Assembly: GCA_963682025.1 (NCBI GenBank)
Contig: OY821519.1
Location: forward strand, 167,274,479-167,338,478
Length of the DNA: 64,000 nucleotides
Direction: 5' to 3'
Origin: Cordilura impudica
Taxonomy: Eukaryota > Arthropoda > Insecta > Diptera > Scathophagidae
In this document: positions 43,856 through 56,425 of the stretch, piece after piece
How positions within the stretch are numbered: the first letter of the stretch is position 1
How the letters are laid out: each line of letters starts with the position of its first letter
Made by a program: the position numbers and the translations under genes
The notes under the pieces: model-generated
What the model saw: the letters and a program-made list of their open reading frames with translations, nothing else
Databases searched by the model: none
What the model was told of the DNA's origin: nothing

Positions 43856-45600
43856 TAGAGACATAAATATGGAATTATATGATAATAAATGGAAATAAAT
43901 AAAAATAACAAGTGCTCACACCTTAGAGGTGAATTGACTAGAGTAACATCTGAAAAGTAATATCTGAGTAATATCTGATGACCACAAGTGATATAGGAGA
44001 GTATCATTTATATTGTGATATGGCCCGATAAGGAATCTCATGACGGACATGAGTGCAGAATATATTCACATTATTCTAAATTATTTATGCAGCTATAGGA
44101 AAATTAGAAATATAACTTCTTTTATAGTAATTCTGCTGTATAATTGTGACAGGGAAAAATTTGTGAAATTTAAAACAATTCAATATTTCAAAAAATTAAG
44201 TTTTAATTTTTATAAAGCTTAACTAGTTAAAAAAAAAATTTTTTTCATGTCAAGTGATCCAGCTTTTGAAACCGATGTCTACCGATCGGGATGAAATTTG
44301 CACCAAGGTTAGTCGTATTGGATAGAAGTTTAGATACATTTTTTCAACAAGATCGGTCTAGAATTCTCTGAGTTAGAGGGGGTCAAAATTTGACATTTTG
44401 ACCAAACAGGTGTTTTTTCTCCTCCATGTAACTTTTTACCTATTAGATAGCTATTTCTTCATTCGTTCGAAAAAAAAAAATTTTTTAAATAAAAAAGTTT
44501 TTGAGTTATTTAAATGAAAGCTAAGGTTTTTTCCTTTAAGAGCTTTTTGGTCGCTTAGTGGGATGCGAGTGGGATATCTATCAAAAAATGTTTTGTAACT
44601 AAAGACAACGGTTTTTCATTTTTTACCATATGCACTAATTTGAATTCTTTCCTATTAGTTTGTAAGTGTTTCTAAAACCTTAAAAATGAAACGTATACTG
44701 AGAAACTAGACAAATTTGCCTTTCCGATGGTATGTAACATACCTAACTAAAATTTCTTACCTTCGATACTGTAATACCCACAATATGTTTTCTGAGTCGA
44801 TGTAGCGATCTCCGTCCGTCCGTCTATGTGTCCATGTAGACCTTGTAATCAAACTACAGATCGCAAATATTGAAATTGGTGTAATTCGGTCCATGTTCAC
44901 ACCTAGTCCCCATACAAATGACCCCTATGAAATCGACATAAATTGCCATAAGATCCAAATTATCATATAGGTGTCAGTCAAATTGGGTTTGTATGTGTTT
45001 ATTATATCCATTAATCAGTAGACCAAAAATAATTCCTATAGGACAATTCTAAGTCATAGGCCCTATATAGAGCTGCTTCCCAATCTTCACTTAAATCTAT
45101 TAAAAATATTGCACAGATTTTTCTCAAATTTGGTTTGTATATATTTTTTCTATATATAAGTGACTTTACTAAATATGGTCAGGATCGGTCCATTTTTCTA
45201 CCTAGTCCCCATATAAATATAGCATACGGTATGAACTTTTTCATACCTGCAGCCAAAAAATTAATAATGCCACTCAAATTTGGTTTATGCTTACTTTCTA
45301 TATCGAATTAGTTGGACCGAAAGATAGGGTCTCTAAACCATAGTACAGAGTATCGTATAGTAAGTCTAGACCGACTATAATTTTCTTACTTGTTCACGTA
45401 TAAAGTTTATTGTAGAATTGACAACTGACATGACCGAACTTAAACTTAGACTTTATCCACAGAGTGATTGCTGATGAATTATGCAGTGTAATTAAGTAAT
45501 ATTGCTATCAAACATCGTATTAATACGACCTATTAATCCTATATTTTTACCGACCATATTTTTGGCCTCTGTAGTAATACATGAAATTGATTCCCATTTT
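43856..45600. other. Unclassified repetitive non-coding sequence
   Basis: No ORF of substance is present. 44744-45400 includes a short CCGTCCGTCCGTCT tract, repeated CCCCATA(C/T)AAAT and CAAATTTGGTTT phrases, and ends with ACCGACTATAATTTTCTTAC, the style of interspersed repeats common in fly genomes. I cannot name the family. Confidence 0.45.
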
Positions 45601-46190
45601 AATTTGAGTTTCCCCATCACTTGAAATATATTTCAAACTTTTTAGTGCAGCAAGCTCTTCAGTTACCTCAAAATTCTTATTAATGCCTCGAATGAAAATA
45701 AGAACTGAGCAGAATGACCAACATCTGCACTCTCATCAATTGCTATTGAAAAATATGAAAAATCAACGGCCTTTTCTTTGAGCTGACAGCACATATCAGC
45801 ACCTAAGTCCTCAACTCGCCTCGTGATGGTGCTCGAAGATAAGCTAACAGCAGAAGAAAATTTTACTGACTCTGGGCATAGCTCTTCAGCCATTTCTAGA
45901 ACACGTTTTTTGACAAATTCGACATCAGTAGAAGGTCGGCCTTCTGCAGCAATTACGTTTGCGACTCGGTAACTGGCTTTGACTTCGGAAAGATTTAGAT
46001 TTGTGAATTTTCGTAATATGTTTTTCTCGCCATGAAAAGCGTTCGCTTAAAATTTTCTTACGCAAAACATATCTAAACAATTCAAACTTCAGACTATGTT
46101 TGGTAGTATAGTGTCTTTTCAAATTCTAATCTTTTAATACTGCTATTTTATCTCTACAAAGCAGACATATACAATTATCATTAACCGTTG
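45600..46190 (-). pseudogene. ZBED/FAM200-type hAT transposase relic
   Basis: The minus strand encodes a Cys/His finger start (CICLLCRDK ... NLKRHYTTKH) near 46170-46100 with a stop inside. A Lys-rich stretch follows, then a frame 45893-45663 with SSSTITRRVEDLGADM and FSIAIDESADVGHSAQFLF. The latter holds the first catalytic Asp of hAT transposases of the ZBED5/FAM200/GTF2IRD2 type. Only the N-terminal third is recognisable. It is unrelated in sequence to the hAT-like gene at 19672-22124. Confidence 0.68.
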
Positions 46191-46535
46191 TGAAAAATAA
46201 TCAATTGACTTCTGCTTCATGGTTTTTTTAGTTGTTAGTTTTTGCGAGTTTAGCATCAAATAATTCTTATCTGACGTAGGAAAATTAACAGACACCTAGA
46301 TGTCAAATTTTAAATGGAATAGGAATGGAGTAGCAATATAATATAGTTAAGCTTGTAATTTAAAAAAAAAAACTGTATTTTTTTAAAAACTGTAGAAAAA
46401 AAAATTCTTAGTGTGTTTTAAACTATTCTCGGTTATTGATTTTAGCAATTCCGTTTTGACACTTTCAGTTTAATGTAAAATAAAGTGCTAATAATGTGTT
46501 TAATTTCTAGTTTTTTATTTTTATAAATTTTACAG

Positions 46536-47258
46536 ATCATTAATAATGGAAAACCCCTACAAACCAAAAAAAAAAAAAAAAAAGTTCCTGTCATAGGATT
46601 GTTTCAAATGCAAAATAGCGATCGGAAGTTTATTAATATTTCAAAAGAATTCCAAACCGTTAATTCGGAAAATGTGAATGACGGTGTTGAAACAAGTAAT
46701 TTTAACAACCAAAATCCTATTTTAAACAAAAGAGTTCTACTTCAATCTAAATATCAAGAAATAAGGAAAATTATTGATTTGAATACGCAAATGGATAACC
46801 TACCAAAAAGCTTGTTAAATAAAAACAATATGGGTCGTTTAGTAATTATTGGAGACTCCAATTGTATTGATTCAACTCATGCAGAAAAGAATTGCTTTTG
46901 GTTATTAAACGCATTCTTAGAATACACTATGAATTCTCACAAAGCTTCCATACTTCAACAATTCAATAGTATATCCCAATATAAAAATTTAACACACGGC
47001 CCTCTTCCCAAAAGGATGAAAAGTTCGAAACTACATACTCTGTCAAAAGTTGTGAATTACGGCAATAAATATAAAAATAAATCTATTGACAAATGTGAAA
47101 TTCTTACTAATAGCAATCATCAATATATGAATTCATCGGAAGCATCATTAATTTTCATTATTTCCAAAAAAGGTGCGTATGAGCTGATTTTTACATATAA
47201 TAATAAAACCGAATATAACCAGCGAAGACAAGAAAAGCTAAATGAAATGCATTTGTAG
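46536..47258 (+). CDS. Site-1 protease (MBTPS1)-like C-terminal exon
   Basis: The frame is open from a TTTTACAG splice-acceptor-like site at 46528-46535 to a TAG at 47256-47258 (about 240 codons). It crosses an 18-A run encoding six Lys and then gives VPVIGLFQM. The stretch MGRLVIIGDSNCIDSTHAEK and NCFWLLNAFLEYT closely resembles the conserved lumenal region after the catalytic domain of Site-1 protease, the subtilisin-type enzyme that cleaves SREBP and ATF6 in the Golgi. A 70-residue low-complexity insert separates these motifs. The catalytic domain is not in the window, and a membrane-anchor-like stretch (about 47313-47350) is out of frame. It may be the last exon of a host gene with a very long intron, or an orphan copy. 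Confidence 0.6.
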   Translation: MINNGKPLQTKKKKKKVPVIGLFQMQNSDRKFINISKEFQTVNSENVNDGVETSNFNNQNPILNKRVLLQSKYQEIRKIIDLNTQMDNLPKSLLNKNNMGRLVIIGDSNCIDSTHAEKNCFWLLNAFLEYTMNSHKASILQQFNSISQYKNLTHGPLPKRMKSSKLHTLSKVVNYGNKYKNKSIDKCEILTNSNHQYMNSSEASLIFIISKKGAYELIFTYNNKTEYNQRRQEKLNEMHL

Positions 47259-47394
47259 TCAAAAAATATCTGAAAAAAAGACAAATTAATGAAAAAAGTA
47301 GCAAAAAAGCAATTATTATTTCCATTATTACATTTTCCTTGGCCTTTTCTGACTTGACTGGACATTTAGTCTAGCGTTTTTTCAAGTTTTGTAT

Positions 47395-47720
47395 ACCATC
47401 CAAATAAAAACACTTTTTTAAGTGGTCACACGGTTGCGCTTATGGTCAAGTGTGAGAAAACGCGTCACTCATCGCGCGGATACCTTTTTCATGTCCAAAT
47501 ATATACGTAAAATGTGATGTACCCGGTAAATTGAGAAGCTTACAGCCTCAGCCACCTCACCCACTGTCATTCACCGATTTCATTCCATCTTTTGGGCGAC
47601 GTGAATGTTTGGTGACTGTTGTGCTGCCACGACTGCAACGGACGGTAGTACACCATTTATGAACCATTCAAGTTAATGGTACATAGTTCCCTTTCCTGGT
47701 TTCAGTGATGGTTTTTCTCC
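47395..47720 (-). pseudogene. mariner transposase relic (N-terminal DNA-binding part)
   Basis: On the minus strand, after one frameshift, the sequence reads VAEAVSFSIYRVHHIL, then LDMKKVSAR, a TGA at the usual Trp, VTRFLTLDHKRNRVTT, and a stop. This is the second helix-turn-helix and following linker of mariner transposases, and the WVPxxLT-type block is recognisable. The DDE domain is absent. 47830-47950 may be its non-coding end. Confidence 0.68.
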
Positions 47721-47959
47721 GCAAAAAAATTATGAGCACTCGAAATTACATTTTTGAAAAATATTTCGAGGTTGTCTGCTTTCAATAACTGTCAAACACA
47801 AGCTAATTGACGCAGCAATTTCAAAATTTTACTGCAGTCTACTTATACTGGTAGGCCCAGCGCTGATTTTTAGCAGGAGGTTCCAAAGTCACGGAGTTGT
47901 CAAACTGCCATCATATATGCTCGTTGTAAAACGAAACGTAACGCTACTTTTAAAATTTT

Positions 47960-48960
47960 TATATAAAGTTTGTGGTAAGTTTCTTAACATTGAATAATTT
48001 TAAACAAATTTCAAATGAAACGTAAAATATTCAAAACGGCCATCAATTTTATACCCAATTAGTCAGTGGTCAGGGTACAATGAGTTTGTACTACAAAAAA
48101 GACCTCAATTATTGTGAACTCATAATCACTTTCTGTGTCGATTTTGCTGTGTCCGTTGGCCCGTATATCTGGTTGTGTGTTCATTAGGGTGGCCCTTAAT
48201 AAAAAAAAGTGTTCAAACTCTCGGTCGCACCCCCTAGAAATATGCGAATAGCAAACAAAACTGAGAAATACAAAGTTTTGGGCCAATCAAAAAACATTTA
48301 GAGGTGGCTCAACGCGATTGAAAATTTCAAATGTGATTATATGGGGAAAATATTACTTTTTTTCAGATTTTACAAAAATTTCGTTCTATAGTTTAATTTT
48401 TTCGACAAATTGTTATATCATTAAATATTCTTTTCAAAAAGCTATAAAACTTAAAAATCTAATAAAAACTAGCCAAGAAATACGTAGCAAATGCGCCCGA
48501 CCACTTTTGTGGAAAAAAACTAGCTCATGAAATTTGATGACATTTTTTTTCAACTTTGAGAAATTGATTAAAGGCATATTTTTTTTTTTTTTTTTTGGTC
48601 TCTAGACCTATAAGTACTCAGATATGAAGTATTGTTTTATTATCACGTTGTTAACCTATTGCGCATTGAGATCGAAAATGGGAAATTTTTTTGATAAAAT
48701 TTTGAAAACTCCTTCTTCAAGTTTTAAAAAATTTTCTTAAACAAAATTAAAAAAAAATGGATCTGGCACTTTAAGATTTTGTTAAATACATGCTAGAGAT
48801 TAACTGTGTGAAATTTTAAATAAATCCCTGTGCCAGAATTTTTTGACAAAGATTTTATTTTTACGGATTTCGAGAAAAATGGGATTTTTGTAAAATATTC
48901 TGTAAATGTACTCTTTCTAAAAACTTTGCATCAAAAATTCATCACTTTTCTGAGAATTTT
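47960..48960. other. AT-rich non-coding stretch before the roo-like element
   Basis: It contains long poly-T runs and a TAGGGTGGCCCTTAATAAAA phrase. No frame worth calling and no RNA gene were seen. It may be an unclassified repeat. Confidence 0.45.
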
Positions 48961-48966
48961 TTTCAG

Positions 48967-50360
48967 GAGAGATTAAGAAGGCTTAGTGATGAGTGGTCGG
49001 AATTCGAAGCCAATGACAATAAAATTCGTCTACTAAAGAACCTACCGCTCGACCACAAGTACTGCACGAAAGACTACTACACCGCGATCATGAATATCTT
49101 CCAAGAATATAAGAATATATTCGAAGCAGCCGTACAAAAATTTACTCAAACCTCATCTGGGAAGCAAAATCAAACTCTAAAGCCTCAGCCAACAGATAGA
49201 CAACAACTGACAATGAAAACAACGGAATTTTTGAAGCTTACACGAAGGCAAACAGCAATGATGAATTCTCTGGATCGTTTACTTCAAGAGTCAACTAATG
49301 AGGACATAGCAACTGCCTCAAAACTCTGGGAAAACATTGAAGGTTTACATTTTCAAATAGCTGAAATATGCGACGATCCTGAGGAACAAGGCTACAACGT
49401 AGAGCATTTCATCATTTTAGAGAAGAAAGTATGGAAGTTTGTGAAGGCCAACACCAGAGCCACAACTCAACTTAACCCTGGTTATATTAGTAGTCAGCCA
49501 GAATCATTCCTAATGCCAAAAATTACAATACCAAAATTTGATGGAAATTATCTGAAGTGGCAAGAATTTCATGACTTATTTTCATCACTGGTAATAAACA
49601 ACCTGTGTCAAAGGTTCAGAAAATCTAGTATCTGAAAAAACAGTTGATGATGGAAGCAGCCAACTTAATAAAACTTTTCGCAGCCACTGGAGAAAATTTT
49701 GATACTGCATGGACAATCGTGGTAGATCGCTATAACAACAAAAGGTTGCTGGTCAGTAAACTAATTCAAGAGCTGATCAATGCACCAAACAAACCATCAA
49801 GCGACAAATATAAAACGCTGCATGACAAAACTTTGGAGTGTCTATTAGCACTAAAAAATCTTCAAATAGACACATCAAGCTGGTACCCAGTTCTGCTCCA
49901 TTTGTGACTAAAAAGGCTTGATCAAGCCACACGCTTGCGTTACGAACAATCTCTATTGCAGCCACGAGAAGTCCCGCCAATCGAAGAATTCTTAAAATTC
50001 TTGGAAAAACACTTCCAGTCTATGGAGGCGCTAGTGTAAAAGAAGAAATGCGCAAACTCAAGGCCAAGGGTGTGCACTTCCATCACACCTAAAAATCATA
50101 GCAATTTATTTTGTATACTGTGCAAAAATGGAAACCACCCATTGTTTGCATGTAAAATGTTTCTTCAGTTATCACCATCAGTACGACTTCAGTTTGTTCA
50201 ACAACAAAAATACTGTGTCAACTGTTTAAAACCTGGTCACAACGCACAAAATTGTATATCAAGAAGCTGTACGAAGTGCACTAAGAAGCACAATACACCC
50301 CAACCAGAACATGAACAAATCGACATCAAAAACCGATCTCCCACACAAACATGTGGCTGA
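48967..50360 (+). pseudogene. gag of the roo-like element
   Basis: The frame opens with LRRLSDEWSEFEANDNKI, the BEL gag helical start, and continues to IPKFDGNYLKWQEFHDLF, the capsid start. Near 49610-49660 a deletion plus a frame change and a stop occur. Capsid sequence goes on at 49644-49907, with further stops, to the knuckles at 50070-50360: CILCKNGNHPLFAC, CVNCLKPGHNAQNC and a CTKCTKKH group. It is a dead structural gene. Confidence 0.8.
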
Positions 50361-50393
50361 AGAATCCTCATCAGTGTCACAAAGGCCACATTA

Positions 50394-52650
50394 ATGAGCC
50401 AGGAAGCCGCACCACTAACCGCAGCCAAACATTCCGAAACGAATAGCTACAGCACTGCAATGATTGACAATATGACAAACGAAAAAGAGGTACAATGCAG
50501 AGCAATTCTCGACTCTGGATCACAACTCAACCTCATCACCGAACGCTTAATTAAACGCCTTGGAATTTTACCTAAGCCAGCTTCAATCTGTGTCACTGAA
50601 ATCGGTCCAAGCAGTACAAAGGTACAAAATCGAGGTCGTGTAACAGTCTTGAATCAGCATCTTCACTACACGGCTTGAAGCAGCTGTGCTTCCACACATA
50701 ATTTCTCCTCAACCGTCGCAAGCCATCAACACTGATCGCTGGTAAATTCCCAAAACCATTGTATTAGCCGATCCAGAATTCAACCGTCCTGACAAAATCG
50801 ATGTCTTATTGGGTGCAGAGTTTTATCACCAGTTATTGGAGATAGGACAAATCAAACTAGCTAATGACCTACCTATTCTACAAAATACTGTACTTGGTTG
50901 GGTCATCGCAGGAAAGGTTGGCACAAGTAAATCATCAACTGCAGCGTGTGGAATGTATACCGAAGACGAAACAAATCTAGAAGAAGCCATTGTGCTCAAC
51001 TCTGGGAACTGGAGAACATGAAAACGGCAGACACTGTCTGTTTCAGAAAAACATTTCGTACAAAACCCCACCATCGAAAAAAGTGGGAGATTTGCGGTCG
51101 GAATCCCATTTTGTGAATCCCATTAGGCGAGTCGCATGGAATCGCATGCAACAGATTCCTATCACTGGAGCGCCGATTGGGAAAAGCCCCGGAAGAATTG
51201 GGAAGAATATGAAGCCTTGGGTCACATGACACAAATAGCTATAAACTTTACAGTTGAACCAAACTACTTCATTCCTCACCACTGCATATTTAGGCCCGAA
51301 AGCTTAACAACTAAATTACGTGTGGTCTTCGATGCCTCCACTAAAACCTCTTCTGGCTTATCACTGAATGATTTGATGTACACAGGACCCACGGTCCAAA
51401 GCGAGATTTTTTTTCTATTTTACTTCGTTTTCGCCTACCACGCTTTGTTTTCACAACCAACGAAGCCAATAAAATATTATCAACTCAACACAATTACCTA
51501 CGGAACACGATCCGCACAATACTTGGCTACAAAATGTTTGGAGAAGAGAGCAAAAGAAAACATGACACAGTATCCATATGGAGCCCGGTTCTTACTTGAA
51601 AATTTTTACGTAGATGATGGAATCGGCGGAGATGACAGTCTGAATACTACACTACAAATCCAACGAGAATTGCAACACATACTAAGTCAGCATGGTCTAA
51701 ACCTACAAAAATGGAGCGCAGATCATCAGCAGCTACTTCGAAACATCGTAGAAGAAGAACATGAACTCAATATTGACTTTAACAATGAAAATAGCCACGC
51801 AGTGAAAACCTTAGGCTTAACATGGATGCCAAAAATTGACAAGTTCTGCGTTAAGGTGTGCTGGGGGGATATTAAACATAACACCAAGCGCCCTGTTACT
51901 TCAAATGTGGCAAAACTCTTTGATCCTTTGGGAGTACTAGCACCAATTGTTGTCACTGCCAAAACGTTTATTGAGGATCTGTGGCAGATGAAACTGACAT
52001 GGGATGAGGCGTTGCCAGCAGAACTTTATCTGAGATGGACGACATTTCGCAATGAGTTGGAACATGTAAACAATATGAAATTTTCCCGGCATGTTTTCGA
52101 ACGGCATGTATTATCAATTACACAAATTCATGCTTTTGCAGATGCTTCAGAAAGGGCATACGGCGCAGCAATTTACATCAGATCAGTCATCAAAGACAAT
52201 CAGGTAATGGTAAGGCTACTATGTGCAAAATCACGGGTAGCAACCTTAAAACGACAAACTCTCCCTCGTCTTGAGCTCTGCGCTGCATTGTTATGCGCTC
52301 AACTAACAGCAAGAGTAAAAAGGGATAATTGTGGACAGATTCGGAAATTGTTTTGACCTGGATAAACTCTCAGTCTTCATTGTACCGAACATTTGTGGCC
52401 AACCAGATAGCTGCAATACAGGAATTATCCTTAGCTGAACAGTGGCGTCATGTCAAATCAAAATACAATCCTGCGGATGTCCTATCACGTGGAATTTCTC
52501 CAAGAAAAGTGGCGACATGCACCTTATGGCTCTACGGACCTATATTTCTATATGGTACGTAGGAAATTTGGCCACAAAAATACTCCAAGACACACACAAT
52601 ATCTGATAAAGAGACTTAAATGGAACGAAAGAAAATCACTGCAGTAACAA
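50394..52650 (+). pseudogene. Protease, RT and RNase H of the roo-like element
   Basis: The protease has ILDSGSQLNLI (catalytic Asp) at about 50505. After stops near 50678 and 50742, the linker GAEFYHQLLEIG and RT follow: RVVFDASTKTSSGLSLND, then YVDD at 51607-51618. Between TVQSE and the Phe-rich stretch at 51407-51470, about 30 palm residues are missing. The RNase H (HAFADASERAYGAAIY, PRLELCAALLCAQL, TDSEIVLTWI) ends after a frameshift near 52330 at ADVLSRGISP. The enzymes are inactive. Confidence 0.82.
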
Positions 52651-53014
52651 CAGCAAGTGACACTTCATCAAACATAATTTACAAATACGTGGATCATTTC
52701 GAACGTTACAACGAATTGTTGGTTATATAATGAGATTTATTAACAACACAAGGAAGCGTAAACAACAATCTGAGCTGGCTTTGACAGTCATTGAATTGGA
52801 ACAGTCTCTAATAACTATAATTCGTGCAATGCAACAATCAGATTTAGAAGACGACTTAAAGCATTTGAAAATACATAACGAAGTAAGCATACACAAATCT
52901 TACTCCATTTGTGGATAGTAATGGAATCATCAGAGTGGGAGGACGGTTAGATTAATCAATACTTCCGTACGATGCCAGGCTCTGTTAATTCCTTATAATG
53001 ACCCGATATCAAAA

Positions 53015-54135
53015 ATGCTCATGGAAATGATACACAGGCAAAATCGACATTGTCGCCCTCAAGCACTTTTGGCGCATGTAAGACAAAGATTTTGGCCATT
53101 TAAGGGAAAGTCGGCAGCACGATCAATCGTGCAACATTGCGTAAGATGCACCAGAGCCAAACCAAGATTACTCAATCAAATCATGGGTAATTTGCCACCA
53201 ACACCTGTTACCCCAGCTCGACCATTCATCAATGCCGGCGTTGAGTTTTGTGGACCATTTTGGGTTCATTATAAAGTGAGAGGAAAGAAACCTCATAAGG
53301 CATACATTTGCTGCTTTGCTACTAAGGTAGTGCACTTGGAATTAGTCAGCGATTTGACCACTGAATCATTAATCGGAGCGCTAAAACGGTTCATAAGCAG
53401 GCGAGGACATTGCAAAAATTTGTACTGTGGTAACGCAACAAATTTCGTTGGTGCAAAAAATCAACTTTAAGAACTATCAGAAGCTATTCGTGCGAATTTA
53501 GCTCAAGAGATAATCGATAAAGAATGCACATCCAAGGGCATAACATTTCACTTCATACCACCACGAGCACTTGACTTTGGAGGCTTGTGGGAAGCCGCGG
53601 TCAAGTCTGCAAAATATCTTCTAGTCAGAAGCGTAGCAACAACGTCGTTGACTTACGAAGAGCTCGACACCGTGGTAATTGAAATTGAGGGTATTCTCAA
53701 TTCACGACCAATTAGCCCAATGGCAAACAACCCGAACGATTTGGCTGCTTTGACACCTGGTCACTTTCTAATTGGAAAACCATTGAACGCTCAAATCGAT
53801 TTTGATTCTACAGAAACACGACCCAGCCTCTTAACAGATGGAAATTAGTCACTCACCTAAAGGAGCAGTTCTGGAAACGATGGTCACGGGAGTATTTATG
53901 CGAACTGCAGTATCGGCATAAGTGGAAAACAGAAAAGGTGAACATCAAACCTGGAGATATGGTCATAATAAAGGAGGACAACACAACTCCTTTGCGATGG
54001 CCGTTGGTAAGGGTTGCAAAGGTACATCAAGGAGATGATGGCGTGGTTAGAGTAGCTGATGTCGAAACATCAAACGGCATTTGGAGAAGGCCAATTGCTC
54101 GGTTAGCCCCATTACCACTTACCAATACGGAATCC
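53015..54135 (+). pseudogene. Integrase of the roo-like element
   Basis: The zinc finger end HCVRCTRAK, the core GVEFCGPFW and a core helix are open to 53470. At about 53425 the motif reads YCGNATNFVGA, so the second catalytic Asp of the usual SDNATNF is replaced by Gly. A TAA follows at 53468-53470. LDFGGLWEAAVKSAKY (Glu) and LNSRPISP continue in frame to 53848. The C-terminal domain is read from 53938 (MVIIKEDNTTPLRWPLVRV). Confidence 0.82.
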
Positions 54136-54149
54136 GGTGAAACATCTAA

Positions 54150-55962
54150 CCATAGTGATCCCACTGAGACGAATATTTCTTATCTGAATGAGTTAAATAA
54201 AGAAAACATTAGCCAAAATGAGATGCCTGAATTTTCGAAGAAAAAAAAGCGCACTTCCACAACACAATACGTTTTCACTGCAATGATGGCCCTTATTTCA
54301 CTCCCATTGGTATTAGGACCACAACTATCTAACAAGCAGTTTGGAACACTGTTGGGCTTACCTTATGATGGAATCGGAAAGGCGGCCGTTTCATCCACAG
54401 AATGGCAGCTGCTAATTTATTATGACTTAGAAGAATTTTGGTCAGAATCAACAATATTCTCACAAGGAACCAAAACACTAAACCGTTTATGCGAGAATAA
54501 TCAAGAAAATGTGATATGTACAAACCTGGTCGAATATTTTCAACGCACTGAAGCTGAATTAACTATGGACAGTACCCTCTCCGGGAGAATACACAAGAGA
54601 GCCGCAATTGAGTAGTCGGAAATATCGTGCATTCACTATTTGGGGGTGTTGGATTTCGAATACGCTAAAGACATGGCACACAGAATTGCGGAAGTCAAGG
54701 AAATGAAGCCTATCTGCTCCATCTTTTGAAAAATCAAACTTCTATTATTGACTCCACAATCAACATCATGAAGTCAGACCAACAGACACTAAAAAAGAAA
54801 TTTGACCAAATCGATCAACAAATATCTCAAATATAAACAAGATACGTAATGATAGTGAAGAACATCATCAAGAAAGAATCTACCGCACTTTTTTATCACT
54901 ATGTATTCAACTGACAATAACAGCAGCAAATGTGTACGTTGTCACAGTCTACAATAGTTGACATTCTTACAAACACTCACCATGGTATTATCAGTCAATT
55001 AATTTTGACACCCAACCAGTTACAGCAGGAAGTAGCAAAAATAAAATTCCATGTGCATAAATCACTTGAAGTACCTGTAAAACAGGAAGATATATTACAA
55101 TTATACAAAATTATGAAAGTCAAAGGAGGACTCACGAAAAACACAGTAATTTTTAGCATCTCTCTACCATTAGTTGAACATGACCAGTTTGACATCTTCA
55201 ACCTTATTCCAGTGCAAAACTGGATCAACAACACACTGGTATCAATAAAGCCGTGTGCTATTATTTTGGCCATCAATATCGTTCGCTGAATTCAACTTGT
55301 GTTCACTCATTAACACAGACAGGTATCTTTGCTCCAAGGGCCAAATCCGATACGAACAAGGCTCGTCAACATGCTCCTGTGAAATTAATCTATTTTATAA
55401 CCAAACTCAGTCGGACTGTCCAGTGCATCAAGTAAAAGGCACCGCCACATGGGTACCTCTCCGATATCACAATAAATGGATCTACGCAATGCAATTTCCG
55501 TATAGTGCAACCGCAGTATGTAGAAAATAGATTACACAATTAACTCTCAAAGCATCAGGCTTACTTACCCTGGAACCAGAATGCACACTCAAACATAAGT
55601 TTATGACTGTGGAATGACAACAAGTGATATCCAGTTCTCTGCAAACATCATATACTAGTCTTTGGGAAATTACCAAACAGGCCCATGCAAAACGTTTGAA
55701 ACCATTGCTGAATGAAATATACACAATCGAATACATATCACAAATACATAACCTAACAACTTTACAAATCTCATTGGCAGCACAAGAAATACTCCAACTA
55801 CCAAATAGAATTGAAGCCCACAATTATGACGGTCGGTTACTCAGCATTGATCATCACTGGCTGCATCTTGATGTATCTAATAGTCAAACGAAATTCCAAA
55901 CATCGTCCACCTCCAGCACCCATCATAAACACACAACGTCTGATTACACAGTGCATATATAA
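54150..55962 (+). pseudogene. Envelope-like region of the roo-like element
   Basis: The pol end frame runs on into a Lys-rich stretch followed by a hydrophobic segment (YVFTAMMALISLPLVLG, about 54270-54320) that may act as signal or anchor. The ectodomain then runs to a basic HKRAAIE end and a stop at 54613-54615. Further pieces in other frames (54930-55289, 55255-55530, 55624-55962) have the Cys spacing and coiled-coil-like leucines expected of an envelope. In relatives this protein is an acquired envelope of uncertain function. This copy has at least four breaks. Confidence 0.6.
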
Positions 55963-56107
55963 CAACTATCAGCAACCACTCACTAAATGAAACTACAACA
56001 ATGAAACAAAAGTCAACTCAGCTTCTGCTCAAATGACCAAGAAATGCCAGCTCAGCATATAGAAGCAACCTAAAACACATTGTTGAGTTCCACTCAACGG
56101 AGGAGCA

Positions 56108-56425
56108 TGTTCATACATATTCTAACGTTAAATTTTGTTGTTGTTATTTTTATTTTGTATATCATAAAAAATGTTTTACTTTTGTTCTTGTTTATTTTTG
56201 TTTTTTTTTTTTAAGAAAACAATTTTATTTTGCTTTTATGTTAACACAGCATTAATAAGTTCACTAGTCGAATGACCATGAAATATTGCAGCCATAGCGT
56301 CATCAATTTGAACAAACAATTTTATACTAATAAAGTTCTTTAATGCTGAGTTAAAGAACTGATAATTTTATAAAATTAGTATATAAGTATGAAAATTTTA
56401 AATAAAGTGTGATTCTTGTTTTACA
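56108..56425 (+). repeat. 3' LTR of the roo-like element
   Basis: It begins TGTTCATACATATTC after CAACGGAGGAGCA (polypurine-like) and ends TTTTACA. TG...CA ends and an AATAAAG signal near 56400 fit an LTR of 318 bp. There is no second copy in the window to confirm the borders. Confidence 0.7.

Larger units (their letters stand above)
48965..56425 (+). mobile_element. roo-like BEL/Pao element, 5' truncated, with env-like region
   Basis: The element lacks its 5' LTR and begins near the start of gag. It continues through zinc knuckles, protease, RT, RNase H, integrase and an envelope-like region to a 3' LTR at 56108-56425. Presence of an env-like ORF in a BEL/Pao element recalls roo of Drosophila. 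Stops, frameshifts and small deletions occur in every gene. The 3' LTR abuts errantivirus env sequence, so it may have inserted there, but no TSD can be checked because the 5' end is lost. Confidence 0.85.

Noticed and set aside
46566..46583. A18 run read as a processed-pseudogene poly-A tail
   Set aside because: The reading frame continues through it into conserved Site-1-protease-like sequence, so it is not the end of a retrocopy. It could still be a slippage-expanded Lys run.
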